The position numbers and the translations under genes are program-made. DNA of 21,245 nucleotides from Leptospira sp. Its GTDB lineage: Bacteria > Spirochaetota > Leptospiria > Leptospirales > Leptospiraceae. How positions within the stretch are numbered: position 1 is the stretch's first letter; each line of letters begins with the position of its first letter. Shown in pieces: positions 1 to 7,129 of the stretch. The notes beneath the pieces are model-generated. The model saw only the letters and a program-made list of their open reading frames with translations, did not search any database and was not told the origin of the DNA. The DNA lies in NCBI GenBank assembly GCA_016742255.1, contig JACVCB010000042.1, positions 1-21,245 on the forward strand, read 5' to 3'.

Positions 1-227
1 ATTACAGATAAACTTAATAAATCATTGTTAGTAAAACCTAATATATCTGGTAACTTAGCATTACAATCGATGAATAATTGGCTTTCCAAATCAAAAACAA
101 CAACGGCATCCTCATCTTGGTCAAAAAAAGTTTTATAGGTGGTTTGGTCTTTTTCTTTGAGAAGATTTTCTAAGTAGGCAATTTTTTCTATTGCCTCTTC
201 TAAAGTGATGTCTTCGTTTTTTTTCAT
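1..227 (-). CDS. PAS-domain protein, N-terminal fragment (cut by window edge)
   Basis: The minus strand is open from an ATG at 227 to the window edge, giving 75 complete codons of the N-terminus. The first 35 or so residues are charged and helix-forming (EEAIEKIAYLENLLKEK), consistent with a short coiled coil. They are followed by what looks like the first half of a PAS sensor domain: FFDQDEDAVVVFDLES, then FIDCNAKLPDILGFTNNDLL, the usual strand-strand-helix start of a PAS fold. PAS domains bind small ligands or mediate dimerisation in histidine kinases, diguanylate cyclases and phosphatases. The output domain lies outside the window, so the activity cannot be named. No signal peptide or membrane segment is seen, so this end looks cytoplasmic. 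The start codon lacks a clear Shine-Dalgarno sequence. The gene lies on the same strand as, and 120 nt downstream of, the GH15 gene, so it may share that transcript. Confidence 0.72.
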   Translation of the reverse strand, partial: MKKNEDITLEEAIEKIAYLENLLKEKDQTTYKTFFDQDEDAVVVFDLESQLFIDCNAKLPDILGFTNNDLLSLSV

Positions 228-347
228 TGGGAAGTCGGGAACATTAGTATTAAATGAAATAAAAAAAATTCAACTGAAAAATATGCATTTGAATTTAGGT
301 ATGATCGAGTCTGATCAGAAAAATATGTTTTTCATTTTCCGAAAAAA

Positions 348-2123
348 TTACCAAAATAAACTTTTAGTCCGTTTTGAAGCAATTTTATGTGCTGCATTGA
401 CAAGACCCACATGGCTATAGGTTTGTGGAAAATTTCCCCATTGGTTTCCCGAATTTGATTCAATGTCTTCGCTAAACAAACCAACATGATTGGAATGTTC
501 ACATACAAATTCAAATAGCTGAATTGCTTCTTCCGGTCGATCCATACAAGCCAATGCTTCGATGTACCAAAACGTGCAAACTAAAAAAGTAGTTTCTGGT
601 TTTCCGAAATCATCTTTATGGAGATAACGGTAGATAAATCCTTCTTTGGTTTTTAATTGTGATTCTATTGCTTTGATATGTGATTTCGCTTTCTCCGAAT
701 GTGGATCCAAATAACCTAAAGTGATGAGTTGTAATAAACTGGCATCTAAGTCCTTTTTCCCTTGTGCCTGAGTATAACATCCAAGTTCTTCATTAAAACA
801 CAATTCGATATTGAATTCAGCGTCTTTCATCAATCGTTCAGCTTTTTCCAATAAGTTTTGTTTTTCTAGTTTGAGGGCGATTTCTTTTGCTGCTTTGGCA
901 CCAATCCAGTGAAACAAAAATGTATAACAATGTTTTTGTGAGAAATTTCGAAATTCCCATAGACCTGCATCTGGTTCTTGCATTGTGATTTCAATTTGAT
1001 CTAAAATATTTTGAATCAAGTTTAAATTATGAAATCTATTTTTTTCAGGAATCCTTTCATCTAAATACAAAGGCAGTAGTGATAAGAGGATTTGTCCATA
1101 AGCATCATTTTGTTTATGTGTATATGCTGAATTACCAATCCGAACTGGTTTGTTTCCTAAATACCCGTGTAAATCTAAAATTTTCTCTTCTAATAAATAT
1201 TCGCCAAATATACTATACAATGGCTGGAATCGGCCATCTTCTGTTGGTGTTAGGTTGCTGATATATTGTGAATACTTTTCTAATTCTTCGAATTGGCCAA
1301 GATTAGTTAACGCTAATAAAGTGTAAAAACCGTCTCGTAACCAACAAAATCGATAATCCCAATTTCTTCCTGAATTCGGCGATTCTGGTAAACTCGTAGT
1401 TGACGCGGCAATGATGGCACCTGTTTCTTGGAACTGGTGAAGTTTTAAACAGAGAGCTGAACGAATTTGCTGTTTTTGGGCGAAGTTGGGAATGGTACAA
1501 TGTTTCACCCAGTTTTGCCAATAATGTTTGGTTTTTGTGAATTCTGCTTCGACAAATTCGGAAAGGGAACTTTTGATTTCTCCTGATTCTAAAAGAGATA
1601 CGTAAATAGGTTGATTGAGAATAAATTCTTTTTCTTTCAATATTTGATTTAAGGAAACATTGGATTGAATATAAACCTGGAATTCTTTTGTTTCGTAAAC
1701 AATTTGTTCAGCGACTATTTTTGGTTCTAATGTTTGATTTCCGAAATCGTATGTAGGGTTTAATAGAATTTTTATCTTAACATCACCCGTCAGCGGAACT
1801 ATTTTTCGATATAAATTTCGCGGGCATCGGAGGGTTCCATTTTGATAGTATCTTGGTGCAAAATCGATCACTGCAAATGATCCCGATTCAGTATGGATTT
1901 CTGTTTTTAGTATATTTGTATTTTCTAAATAAACTTGAGAGTTCTTGGTTACTTTAGTGTTTGGCAGAATTTGAAAATTCCCACATTTTTCATCCATCAA
2001 ATTCCCAAAAATGGGTGAGCTATCAAAGTAAGGCCAACACATCCAAACAATTTCAGCAGACGAATTGATATGTGAGATAAAACTACCGTTCCCAATGATA
2101 CCTGTATTATATTTATGTTGCAT
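348..2123 (-). CDS. GH15 family glycoside hydrolase (trehalase or glucoamylase-like)
   Basis: This 591-residue protein has the two-part layout of bacterial GH15 enzymes: an N-terminal beta-sandwich (about 1-200, with IVWMCWPYFDSSPIFG near residue 25) and an (alpha/alpha)6 barrel. Family motifs are intact: NWDYRFCWLRDG at 254-265, QNDAYG at 338-343, EPDAGLWEFR at 383-392 with the likely catalytic acid Glu390, and SEDIES then GNFPQTYSHVGL at 551-574 with the likely base Glu552. GH15 enzymes are inverting alpha-glucosidases; this subgroup includes trehalases as well as glucoamylases and dextran glucosidases. There is no signal peptide, so it should be cytoplasmic. The ATG has AGGA four bases upstream and lies 11 nt inside the end of the trehalose-6-phosphate synthase/phosphatase gene, so translation is probably coupled. 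That pairing favours trehalose or a related glucoside as substrate, but the sequence alone does not decide this. Confidence 0.85.
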   Translation of the reverse strand: MQHKYNTGIIGNGSFISHINSSAEIVWMCWPYFDSSPIFGNLMDEKCGNFQILPNTKVTKNSQVYLENTNILKTEIHTESGSFAVIDFAPRYYQNGTLRCPRNLYRKIVPLTGDVKIKILLNPTYDFGNQTLEPKIVAEQIVYETKEFQVYIQSNVSLNQILKEKEFILNQPIYVSLLESGEIKSSLSEFVEAEFTKTKHYWQNWVKHCTIPNFAQKQQIRSALCLKLHQFQETGAIIAASTTSLPESPNSGRNWDYRFCWLRDGFYTLLALTNLGQFEELEKYSQYISNLTPTEDGRFQPLYSIFGEYLLEEKILDLHGYLGNKPVRIGNSAYTHKQNDAYGQILLSLLPLYLDERIPEKNRFHNLNLIQNILDQIEITMQEPDAGLWEFRNFSQKHCYTFLFHWIGAKAAKEIALKLEKQNLLEKAERLMKDAEFNIELCFNEELGCYTQAQGKKDLDASLLQLITLGYLDPHSEKAKSHIKAIESQLKTKEGFIYRYLHKDDFGKPETTFLVCTFWYIEALACMDRPEEAIQLFEFVCEHSNHVGLFSEDIESNSGNQWGNFPQTYSHVGLVNAAHKIASKRTKSLFW

Positions 2124-4299
2124 TTGATCCTACAGCTTCTAAGTGATTGATTAAACTTCCTATCCAAGAATGGACATCTTCTGTGTTATGAAACCTGTAT
2201 TTAGCTATTGTTTCTGATTTACCGATTTTGACTGTAATTGCATTTTCTGGTATTTCGCGAAACATATCTTCATCCGTCGTATCATCACCAAAAACAAAAG
2301 TTTCTTGTTCTATGTCAGGAAGAATTTTTCTCGCAGCTTTTCCCTTCCCAGTTCCGTATTCTCTCACTTCGATGATTTTATTGCCTCTTTGTACAAAAAA
2401 GCCACTGTTAGATGAGATTTGCGAGAGTTCATCTAACATCTCTCTTGCGGCATTGAGTCCGATGTCTGGATCTGCATTTCTAAAATGCCATACCAAAGAA
2501 TATTCTTTTTCTTCGGTAAAAGATCCTGGAACACGTTTGGTAAATTCATCTAAATGTGATTTTATTTCTTTTTTCCAATCCACATTGGAATGAAATAAAG
2601 AATTCCACTCGGTTAAATCCGGAGGTTTATGCCATGCTCCATGTTCGGCGATCAGATGTAAGGGCAAATCAGTGAAAATTGATTCTAGGAATTTTCGATC
2701 CCTGCCGCTAATAATGGCGATCGAGACGTTTGAAAATTTCGAAAGTTGTAATAAGGATTCTATAAGTTCTTTTGACGGTATTGCTAAATGAGGTAAGGAT
2801 TGGAATGGGACCAAAGTACCATCATAATCAAAGAAAATGAATATGGGACGATTCGACTTTGGTAATAGAACATCTGATTTTGGAGATATAGATTTGGTTT
2901 GGAAATTGAGATTTCGTTTGGCCGTCTCTTCAGTCTCGATATAAATTTTATTCGCCCAATCCATGACCGAATTTTCCTTTAAGCGAGATATCATCACTTC
3001 GTTTCTTTTTAAAATTTCTGATTCTTCAATTTCAATGGCTTCTTTAATCGCATTTGCCATACCACTTACATCATTTGGATTGACGAGAATGGCTTCTGGT
3101 AATTCTGCCGAAGCACCAGCCATTTCACTTAAAACTAACATCCCGTTTTTTTGAGAGACCAAAAATTCTTTCGCCACTAAATTCATCCCATCTCGGAAGG
3201 GAGTGACAAGCATCACATGTGTATTCTTATACAAAGGGACCAATTCTTCAAATGGGAATCCTTTGTACTGGTATAAAATCGGTGTCCAGTCTAAAGTTCC
3301 AAAACTTCCATTAATAGCACCCACCTTTTCATCAATTGCTCGTTTCATGGATTGGTAAGAGGATACATCGGTACGGGAAGGAACTAAAACCAATACGAGT
3401 TTACATCGTTTGATCCAATCTGGATTTTGTTTTAAAAATAATTCAAATGCATTTAACCGTTGTAAAACACCTTTTGTGTAATCAAGTCGATCTACAGAAA
3501 GGATTTGTTTTAAGTTTTTGTGGTTAATATTGATTTGATTTGCAATCGTATCACATTCTTTTGAATTCGCATACTTAGAGAATTGTTCCACATTGATTCC
3601 CATGGGGAATGCACCAGTTTTTGTAAGGTGGTTTTGGAAATAAATGATCCCTCGTTCGTTTTCAATTCCTAAACACCGCAGGAGTGTTCTAAGAAAGTAT
3701 TGGGTATAACTTTGTGTATGGAATCCGATGAGATCGGCACCAAGTAATCCCTTTAATATCTTAGTTCGAAACCTTTCTGGTAACAAACGAAAGATTTCAA
3801 ATGTAGGGAAGGGGATATGTAAGAAAAATGACATTAGGATATTCGGAAATTCGTTTCTTAGTATCCCGGGTAATAAAAACAAATGGTAGTCGTGAACCCA
3901 AACCCAATCCCCAGGTTGGTAAATTTCGCGAATCTTCTTTGCAAACTCTTCATTTGCTTCTTCATAGGAGTTAAAGGTTGAATCAGAAAATTCACAGTGT
4001 GCTGTGAAATAATGAAATAATGGCCAAATGGTTTTATTACAAAAACCATTATAAAAAGAATCAGCTAACTTTTGTTTCAGAAAAACAGGTATGGTTCCGT
4101 GTTCATTATGCATTTGATTTGCATAATGATTTTGTTCTTTTTCGGGTATAGATTTGCCAGGCCAGCCTACCCAAAGAACTTCATTGCCTTGTGATTTCCA
4201 GTGAGAAAGAAAACTAGAAATTCCAGTGGCCAGTCCGCCTACATTGGGAGTCCCATCCCACTGGACTGGTAACCTGTTGGATACGAGGATCAGTCTCAT
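2113..4299 (-). CDS. Fused trehalose-6-phosphate synthase / trehalose-6-phosphate phosphatase
   Basis: This 728-residue protein carries both steps of the OtsA-OtsB pathway: UDP-glucose plus glucose-6-phosphate to trehalose-6-phosphate, then dephosphorylation to trehalose. Residues 1 to about 465 form a GT20 synthase beginning MRLILVSNRLPV, with VHDYHL at 135-140, DRLDYTKG at 270-277 and FRDGMNLVAKEF at 368-379. A short linker leads to a HAD phosphatase: nucleophile motif DYDGTL at 491-496, SGRD at 531-534 and GDDTTDEDMF at 671-680. All core motifs of both halves are present, so both activities are expected. Separate otsA and otsB genes are common in bacteria; the fusion is less usual but known. 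The frame extends to a TTG at 4365, but the GT20 fold normally starts at the chosen ATG. Neither start has a good ribosome binding site. The gene overlaps the GH15 gene by 11 nt. Confidence 0.93.
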   Translation of the reverse strand: MRLILVSNRLPVQWDGTPNVGGLATGISSFLSHWKSQGNEVLWVGWPGKSIPEKEQNHYANQMHNEHGTIPVFLKQKLADSFYNGFCNKTIWPLFHYFTAHCEFSDSTFNSYEEANEEFAKKIREIYQPGDWVWVHDYHLFLLPGILRNEFPNILMSFFLHIPFPTFEIFRLLPERFRTKILKGLLGADLIGFHTQSYTQYFLRTLLRCLGIENERGIIYFQNHLTKTGAFPMGINVEQFSKYANSKECDTIANQININHKNLKQILSVDRLDYTKGVLQRLNAFELFLKQNPDWIKRCKLVLVLVPSRTDVSSYQSMKRAIDEKVGAINGSFGTLDWTPILYQYKGFPFEELVPLYKNTHVMLVTPFRDGMNLVAKEFLVSQKNGMLVLSEMAGASAELPEAILVNPNDVSGMANAIKEAIEIEESEILKRNEVMISRLKENSVMDWANKIYIETEETAKRNLNFQTKSISPKSDVLLPKSNRPIFIFFDYDGTLVPFQSLPHLAIPSKELIESLLQLSKFSNVSIAIISGRDRKFLESIFTDLPLHLIAEHGAWHKPPDLTEWNSLFHSNVDWKKEIKSHLDEFTKRVPGSFTEEKEYSLVWHFRNADPDIGLNAAREMLDELSQISSNSGFFVQRGNKIIEVREYGTGKGKAARKILPDIEQETFVFGDDTTDEDMFREIPENAITVKIGKSETIAKYRFHNTEDVHSWIGSLINHLEAVGSNAT

Positions 4300-4803
4300 G
4301 GAATCTATAGGATCAGGATAAAAATTGAAGGCAAGGGTTTTTCTATAAAAAAAACAACAAAACAATTCGATGTAAAATGATTATAATCATATTAGACTAT
4401 TGAATTATAAAAATGTTCGCAATAAATTTTGTTTTTATTATTTATGGAATATCAATTTGATGGTGTATCGAATTTTAAATCATATTTTGGAATTGAAATG
4501 ATTGTTTCACGATAAAGTTATAGATTTCAATGACGTTGTTCATGCCCAGGTAAATGTTGAAACTTGAATGTACCAAGGCCAATTGTGTGTTTGATTTTTA
4601 GTGATTTGGTGAGATTGGTACAATTGCCTATTTGTATTTTGATACGATGATTCTTTTTGTAAGAGTTTCATATAACAAGTGTCACAGAATTGTCTTCAGT
4701 AAGAAAAAAGTATAAAACAAAATTCTATCCATTTTGAAAATGTATTTGTGTGTTCGTGTTTTTCGATAAAGGTAATTTTACTTTTGTAAATAAGAAGAAA
4801 CAA
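4300..4803. other. AT-rich divergent intergenic region
   Basis: About 500 bases separate the minus-strand trehalose module from the plus-strand lipoprotein gene. The stretch is strongly AT-rich with no coding signal: the longest plausible ATG frame on the plus strand, at 4444-4515, encodes only 23 residues without a ribosome binding site. No tRNA-like fold or classical GC-rich terminator was seen. It must hold promoters for both directions. Possible -10 boxes for the lipoprotein gene are TATAAC at 4671-4676 and TATAAA at 4711-4716, neither with a convincing -35 box. On the other side a 14-bp palindrome lies 78 nt upstream of the synthase ATG. Confidence 0.6.
4377..4390. promoter_or_regulatory. 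Perfect 14-bp palindrome, possible operator/-10 region
   Basis: ATGATTATAATCAT is its own reverse complement, and the symmetry stops exactly at its ends. It contains a TATAAT box on each strand, so it could be a -10 region for the minus-strand trehalose operon overlapped by a dimeric repressor site. AT-rich dyads of this kind are typical of Fur/PerR-family sites, but no regulator can be assigned. A palindrome this AT-rich could also arise by chance in such DNA. Confidence 0.3.
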
Positions 4804-5253
4804 ATGATGAAACAAACGCTGGTCCTTTCTGTTGTGATGCTTTTATTTGGAAATTGTGTTGGGGATTTATTCTTTGATACAAAAAATGAACTAGATACAT
4901 CGAAAATTCCAAGAGACGAAGCCTTTCGAAAGTTCAGTGTGGCACTCCTCTTCAAAAAGTCAATTTGTCCGGATGCATCAGATTTTTATCTTTTGTCTGC
5001 TGGCTATTTGACAACAAGACGTGCAGTTAGTTGTACTAGTTCTAAAACGACCGATAAGTCTCAAAAAACATTACAGAGTTGCGCTTCTTTATCGGATTAT
5101 GTGGAAAAAAAATCTTTGGATGTTTGCATCGGTGAGGTGCTATTTTTCCCTTGTGAACAGTTTGATCGAAACAAACCTACAATTTTCCAATTGAACTTCC
5201 CCGTCTGTCGTGGGTTATTTGGACCAGGTGGGTCCTCTGGAAATACAATTTAG
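4804..5253 (+). CDS. Putative small cysteine-rich lipoprotein, function unknown
   Basis: I do not recognise this 149-residue protein. It begins MMKQTLVLSVVMLLFGNC: a short positive end, a hydrophobic stretch, and a cysteine at residue 18 after L-F-G-N. That fits the relaxed lipobox of spirochaetes, so it is probably a lipid-anchored envelope protein. Six more cysteines follow, at residues 55, 77, 93, 108, 117 and 135. With the lipidated one out of play, the six could form three disulfides in the periplasm or on the surface. The C-terminus is rich in Gly and Ser (GPGGSSGNT). The frame also opens at a GTG at 4750, but that would place 18 mostly charged and aromatic residues before the signal peptide, so the tandem ATG at 4804/4807 is preferred; the ribosome site AAGAAG is weak. 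The next gene, 106 nt downstream, encodes a predicted outer-membrane barrel, so the two may act together in the envelope. Confidence 0.7.
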   Translation: MMKQTLVLSVVMLLFGNCVGDLFFDTKNELDTSKIPRDEAFRKFSVALLFKKSICPDASDFYLLSAGYLTTRRAVSCTSSKTTDKSQKTLQSCASLSDYVEKKSLDVCIGEVLFFPCEQFDRNKPTIFQLNFPVCRGLFGPGGSSGNTI

Positions 5254-5290
5254 AAGGGAAAAAAGTAATGAATTTTTAGAAATAAAATGA

Positions 5291-5329
5291 ACGAAGAAAA
5301 CTTCGTATATGTCTAAAAAGTGAAGTTTT
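5291..5329 (+). promoter_or_regulatory. Two mutually exclusive hairpins in the lipoprotein/OMP spacer
   Basis: ACGAAG (5291-5296) pairs with CTTCGT (5301-5306) around an AAAA loop. Alternatively AAAACTTC (5297-5304) pairs over 8 bp with GAAGTTTT (5322-5329), which is followed by only a short T-run. The two share CTTC and cannot form together. This could be a weak terminator after the lipoprotein gene or a switch in the 5' leader of the next gene. No ligand or RNA family is recognised. Confidence 0.35.
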
Positions 5330-5337
5330 AGTCTGTT

Positions 5338-5347
5338 TCGATATCGA
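5338..5347. repeat. 10-bp palindrome just upstream of the OMP start
   Basis: TCGATATCGA is a perfect palindrome ending 12 nt before the ATG of the outer-membrane protein gene, where a Shine-Dalgarno sequence would be expected but none is seen. It could be an operator half-buried in the translation start region, or chance. Confidence 0.25.
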
Positions 5348-5359
5348 TCTCATATTCTT

Positions 5360-6643
5360 ATGAATCATTTTTTACTTACAGATAGAATTGTTCGAGTTTG
5401 TCAATTAATCTGCCTTCTCGTTCTTTTTTCGAATACGATCTATGCTGAAGGAAAGGGAAGGGATTCTCAAAACAAAAATGAAATGTTAAGGGAAGAATTG
5501 GATGATGTGGAGAAAAAAGAGGACTCGGTTACTATAGAAGTCACTCATGAGATTACTAATGACTTTGTTTGGAGAGGGCAAAGTTTTTCAGGAGATTATA
5601 TTTCTCGTCGGGACAATCTACCATATAAAAGTATTTCGGAAGCCTATACCTATGTTCCTGTTGCTCGAATCTCACATCTGAACGGATTTTTTTTTGAATT
5701 GGAAGCAAACATTGCATTGAAAGGTAGAGGAGATCGAGATTCGGACCAAAGGATACAAGCCTATCCTGGTGGAAATCAAATCGATTTAAATCGGTGGACT
5801 GATAAATTTTTAACAAATCAAATTGACAACACCAATTATTATGATCCGTCTAACGCAGTTTATTCGGAAAACTGCGATCCATCTTTGGCGAATGATCCTT
5901 TTTCGAATCCTTGTGCAATCACTCCAACACAAATCAAAACTTATTCCGAAAGGAACGGACTTGGTAGAACCGATGGACTCTTTACTACCTTTGCCTATGA
6001 AATGGAAACTAGAAGATTTGGAACATTCACAGTAGGGTCTTGGTGGTATTTTAAAAAAGATCGCTCATCTAAAAATACTTGGAATGAATATTTTATTTGG
6101 TGGGAGATGCCATGGTTAAAACAATCATTGAATCCAACGATACAATCTTTTAAACAAACTTCTGCAAATACGCAAGCGGGTTATTCAAGCCATTATTCCT
6201 CGTTTTCCTTGGGTCATCATTTTATGAAAGAAAAGGAAGTTTCCTTTGAATGGACAACTAGTTTCGGTTATGTTTGGGTGAACAATCCCGATTCACAAAA
6301 ATCAGGTTTAAACGATATAACTTCATCGATCAAGTTTTTCTGGAACCAAATTTTCCTTTCCTTCAATCATGCGCATAGACCAGAGATTCAATTATACGAT
6401 AATGATAAAATTTACTTTGTGAATTCTGAAACGAATCGAATGCCCACCAATCTTTCGGAACGGGATGGAATGACTGCCGATCCTTCCCAATTATTTGGAA
6501 TTCGCAATGAACTTGTCAGAAGTGTGATCAACCAAACGGATACAACAGATTTGGTTCAAGTTTGGGCCTTAAACAGGATCCAAAGTCAAATGATTCCACG
6601 AAATTTATTTTGGTTTGGAATTGGAATGAATCAGACTTTCTAA
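5360..6643 (+). CDS. Predicted outer-membrane beta-barrel protein, function unknown
   Basis: This 427-residue protein starts with a signal peptide (hydrophobic LICLLVLFSNTIYA, likely cut after Ala29). A charged, low-complexity linker follows (about 30-55, rich in Glu, Lys and Asp), then a long region of alternating polar and aromatic residues typical of membrane beta-strands, beginning at VTIEVTHEITNDFVWRGQS. It ends in phenylalanine (GIGMNQTF), as many BAM-assembled barrels do. The size would suit a barrel of about 14-18 strands, that is a porin or transporter, but no family can be assigned. The stretch around 160-190 is rich in Asn, Asp, Pro and Tyr with two cysteines (NCDP, NPCA), and looks like a long surface loop. 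The ATG has no visible Shine-Dalgarno sequence. The preceding gene encodes a putative lipoprotein. No terminator with a good T-run follows the stop. Confidence 0.75.
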   Translation: MNHFLLTDRIVRVCQLICLLVLFSNTIYAEGKGRDSQNKNEMLREELDDVEKKEDSVTIEVTHEITNDFVWRGQSFSGDYISRRDNLPYKSISEAYTYVPVARISHLNGFFFELEANIALKGRGDRDSDQRIQAYPGGNQIDLNRWTDKFLTNQIDNTNYYDPSNAVYSENCDPSLANDPFSNPCAITPTQIKTYSERNGLGRTDGLFTTFAYEMETRRFGTFTVGSWWYFKKDRSSKNTWNEYFIWWEMPWLKQSLNPTIQSFKQTSANTQAGYSSHYSSFSLGHHFMKEKEVSFEWTTSFGYVWVNNPDSQKSGLNDITSSIKFFWNQIFLSFNHAHRPEIQLYDNDKIYFVNSETNRMPTNLSERDGMTADPSQLFGIRNELVRSVINQTDTTDLVQVWALNRIQSQMIPRNLFWFGIGMNQTF

Positions 6644-6665
6644 TCTACCAGGTTGGAAACAAAAA

Positions 6666-6740
6666 AGGGCAGTGGATCCCAAAAGCGCCCCGGATCGACT
6701 GAGCGCCCTCGCCGAGGGAGAGCCGGAAATGTGCGCCCGA
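6666..6740. repeat. GC-rich structured intergenic island, possible dispersed element
   Basis: About 75 bases, roughly two-thirds G+C, stand out from AT-rich surroundings. They contain three direct copies of GCGCCC (6685-6690, 6703-6708, 6733-6738), two GGATC copies, a 5-bp hairpin CCCTC-GCC-GAGGG (6706-6718), and outer CCGG pairs. Read on the minus strand, a GGGC/GCCC stem is followed by TTTTTT, so it might also stop antisense transcription. There is no coding signal. The sharp base-composition change suggests a small mobile or repeated intergenic element, but one copy cannot prove that. Confidence 0.4.
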
Positions 6741-6781
6741 AAAAATGTTTTAGCCTAAGTTTTTTGGAAATTACTGACGAA

Positions 6782-6801
6782 CCCATTGGAAATCTAATGG
6801 G
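6782..6801. repeat. 6-bp inverted repeat upstream of the candidate rpsB-operon promoter
   Basis: CCCATT (6782-6787) and AATGGG (6796-6801) form a perfect 6-bp dyad with an 8-nt spacer. A second short dyad, CCTC/GAGG (6804-6807 and 6813-6816), follows at once. Both lie 20-50 nt upstream of a TTGACA box, where an activator or repressor might bind. Confidence 0.25.
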
Positions 6802-6835
6802 AACCTCTTTTCGAGGCCCTGGAATTCCTTTCCCC

Positions 6836-6864
6836 TTGACAATCTGCCCAAATTCCAAATTCTG
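6836..6864 (+). promoter_or_regulatory. Candidate promoter of the DUF4321-rpsB operon
   Basis: A consensus -35 hexamer TTGACA lies at 6836-6841. At 16-18 nt spacing the -10 position reads AATTCT or ATTCTG, a poor match to TATAAT. The exact -35 match and its position about 50 nt upstream of the first gene of a translation operon are the reasons to call it; the weak -10 is the reason for doubt. Confidence 0.4.
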
Positions 6865-6893
6865 ACAGGAAAGCTTGATAAAGGTGCTTTTGG

Positions 6894-7127
6894 ATGAACA
6901 AAACCCAGATGGGGAACCTGCTTTTGGTGCTTTTTTTGGGACTGATGGCGGGAGCTGTGGCTGGAGTGGTCCTTGACCGACTCTTTGGCACAAACACTCT
7001 CTCACGGTTTTTGTTCGATTCACCAGTATCGTTTGAGCTTTATATAATTAAAGTCGAGTTCCAGCTAACCCCTGCAAGTATCATTGGTCTTGTAGCGTCT
7101 GGATATCTCGCACTAAAAAAGGGGTAA
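6894..7127 (+). CDS. Small membrane protein, DUF4321-like
   Basis: This 77-residue protein has two predicted transmembrane helices, at about 7-28 ([18 protein letters not shown]) and 58-74 ([16 protein letters not shown]), with a roughly 30-residue loop between them. Layout and sequence resemble the DUF4321 family: a Gly-rich first helix, a short polar loop, then a strand-like segment and a final helix before a lysine end. The family's function is unknown. The ATG has AAAGGTG 7 nt upstream, a good ribosome binding site. The stop is only 2 nt before the rpsB ATG, and the rpsB ribosome site (AAGGGG) lies inside its last codons, so the two are translationally linked. It is the first gene of the housekeeping operon. 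Confidence 0.8.
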   Translation: MNKTQMGNLLLVLFLGLMAGAVAGVVLDRLFGTNTLSRFLFDSPVSFELYIIKVEFQLTPASIIGLVASGYLALKKG

Positions 7128-7129
7128 GT

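Noticed and set aside
4300..4365. TTG-initiated 22-residue extension of the trehalose synthase
   Set aside because: GT20 proteins begin at the RLILVSNRLPV strand, and the extension has no ribosome site or conserved feature.
4444..4515. 23-codon ATG frame in the divergent intergenic region
   Set aside because: No ribosome binding site, no hydrophobic or other recognisable character, and easily expected by chance.
4750..4803. GTG start adding 18 residues to the lipoprotein
   Set aside because: It would bury the signal peptide behind a charged, aromatic stretch; the tandem ATG at 4804/4807 starts a proper lipoprotein signal.
6640..7023. Minus-strand open frame of 127 codons across the GC-rich island and DUF4321
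   Set aside because: It runs antisense to a well-supported gene with a good ribosome site, is rich in Pro, Arg and Gly from GC-rich repeats, and has no recognisable fold.
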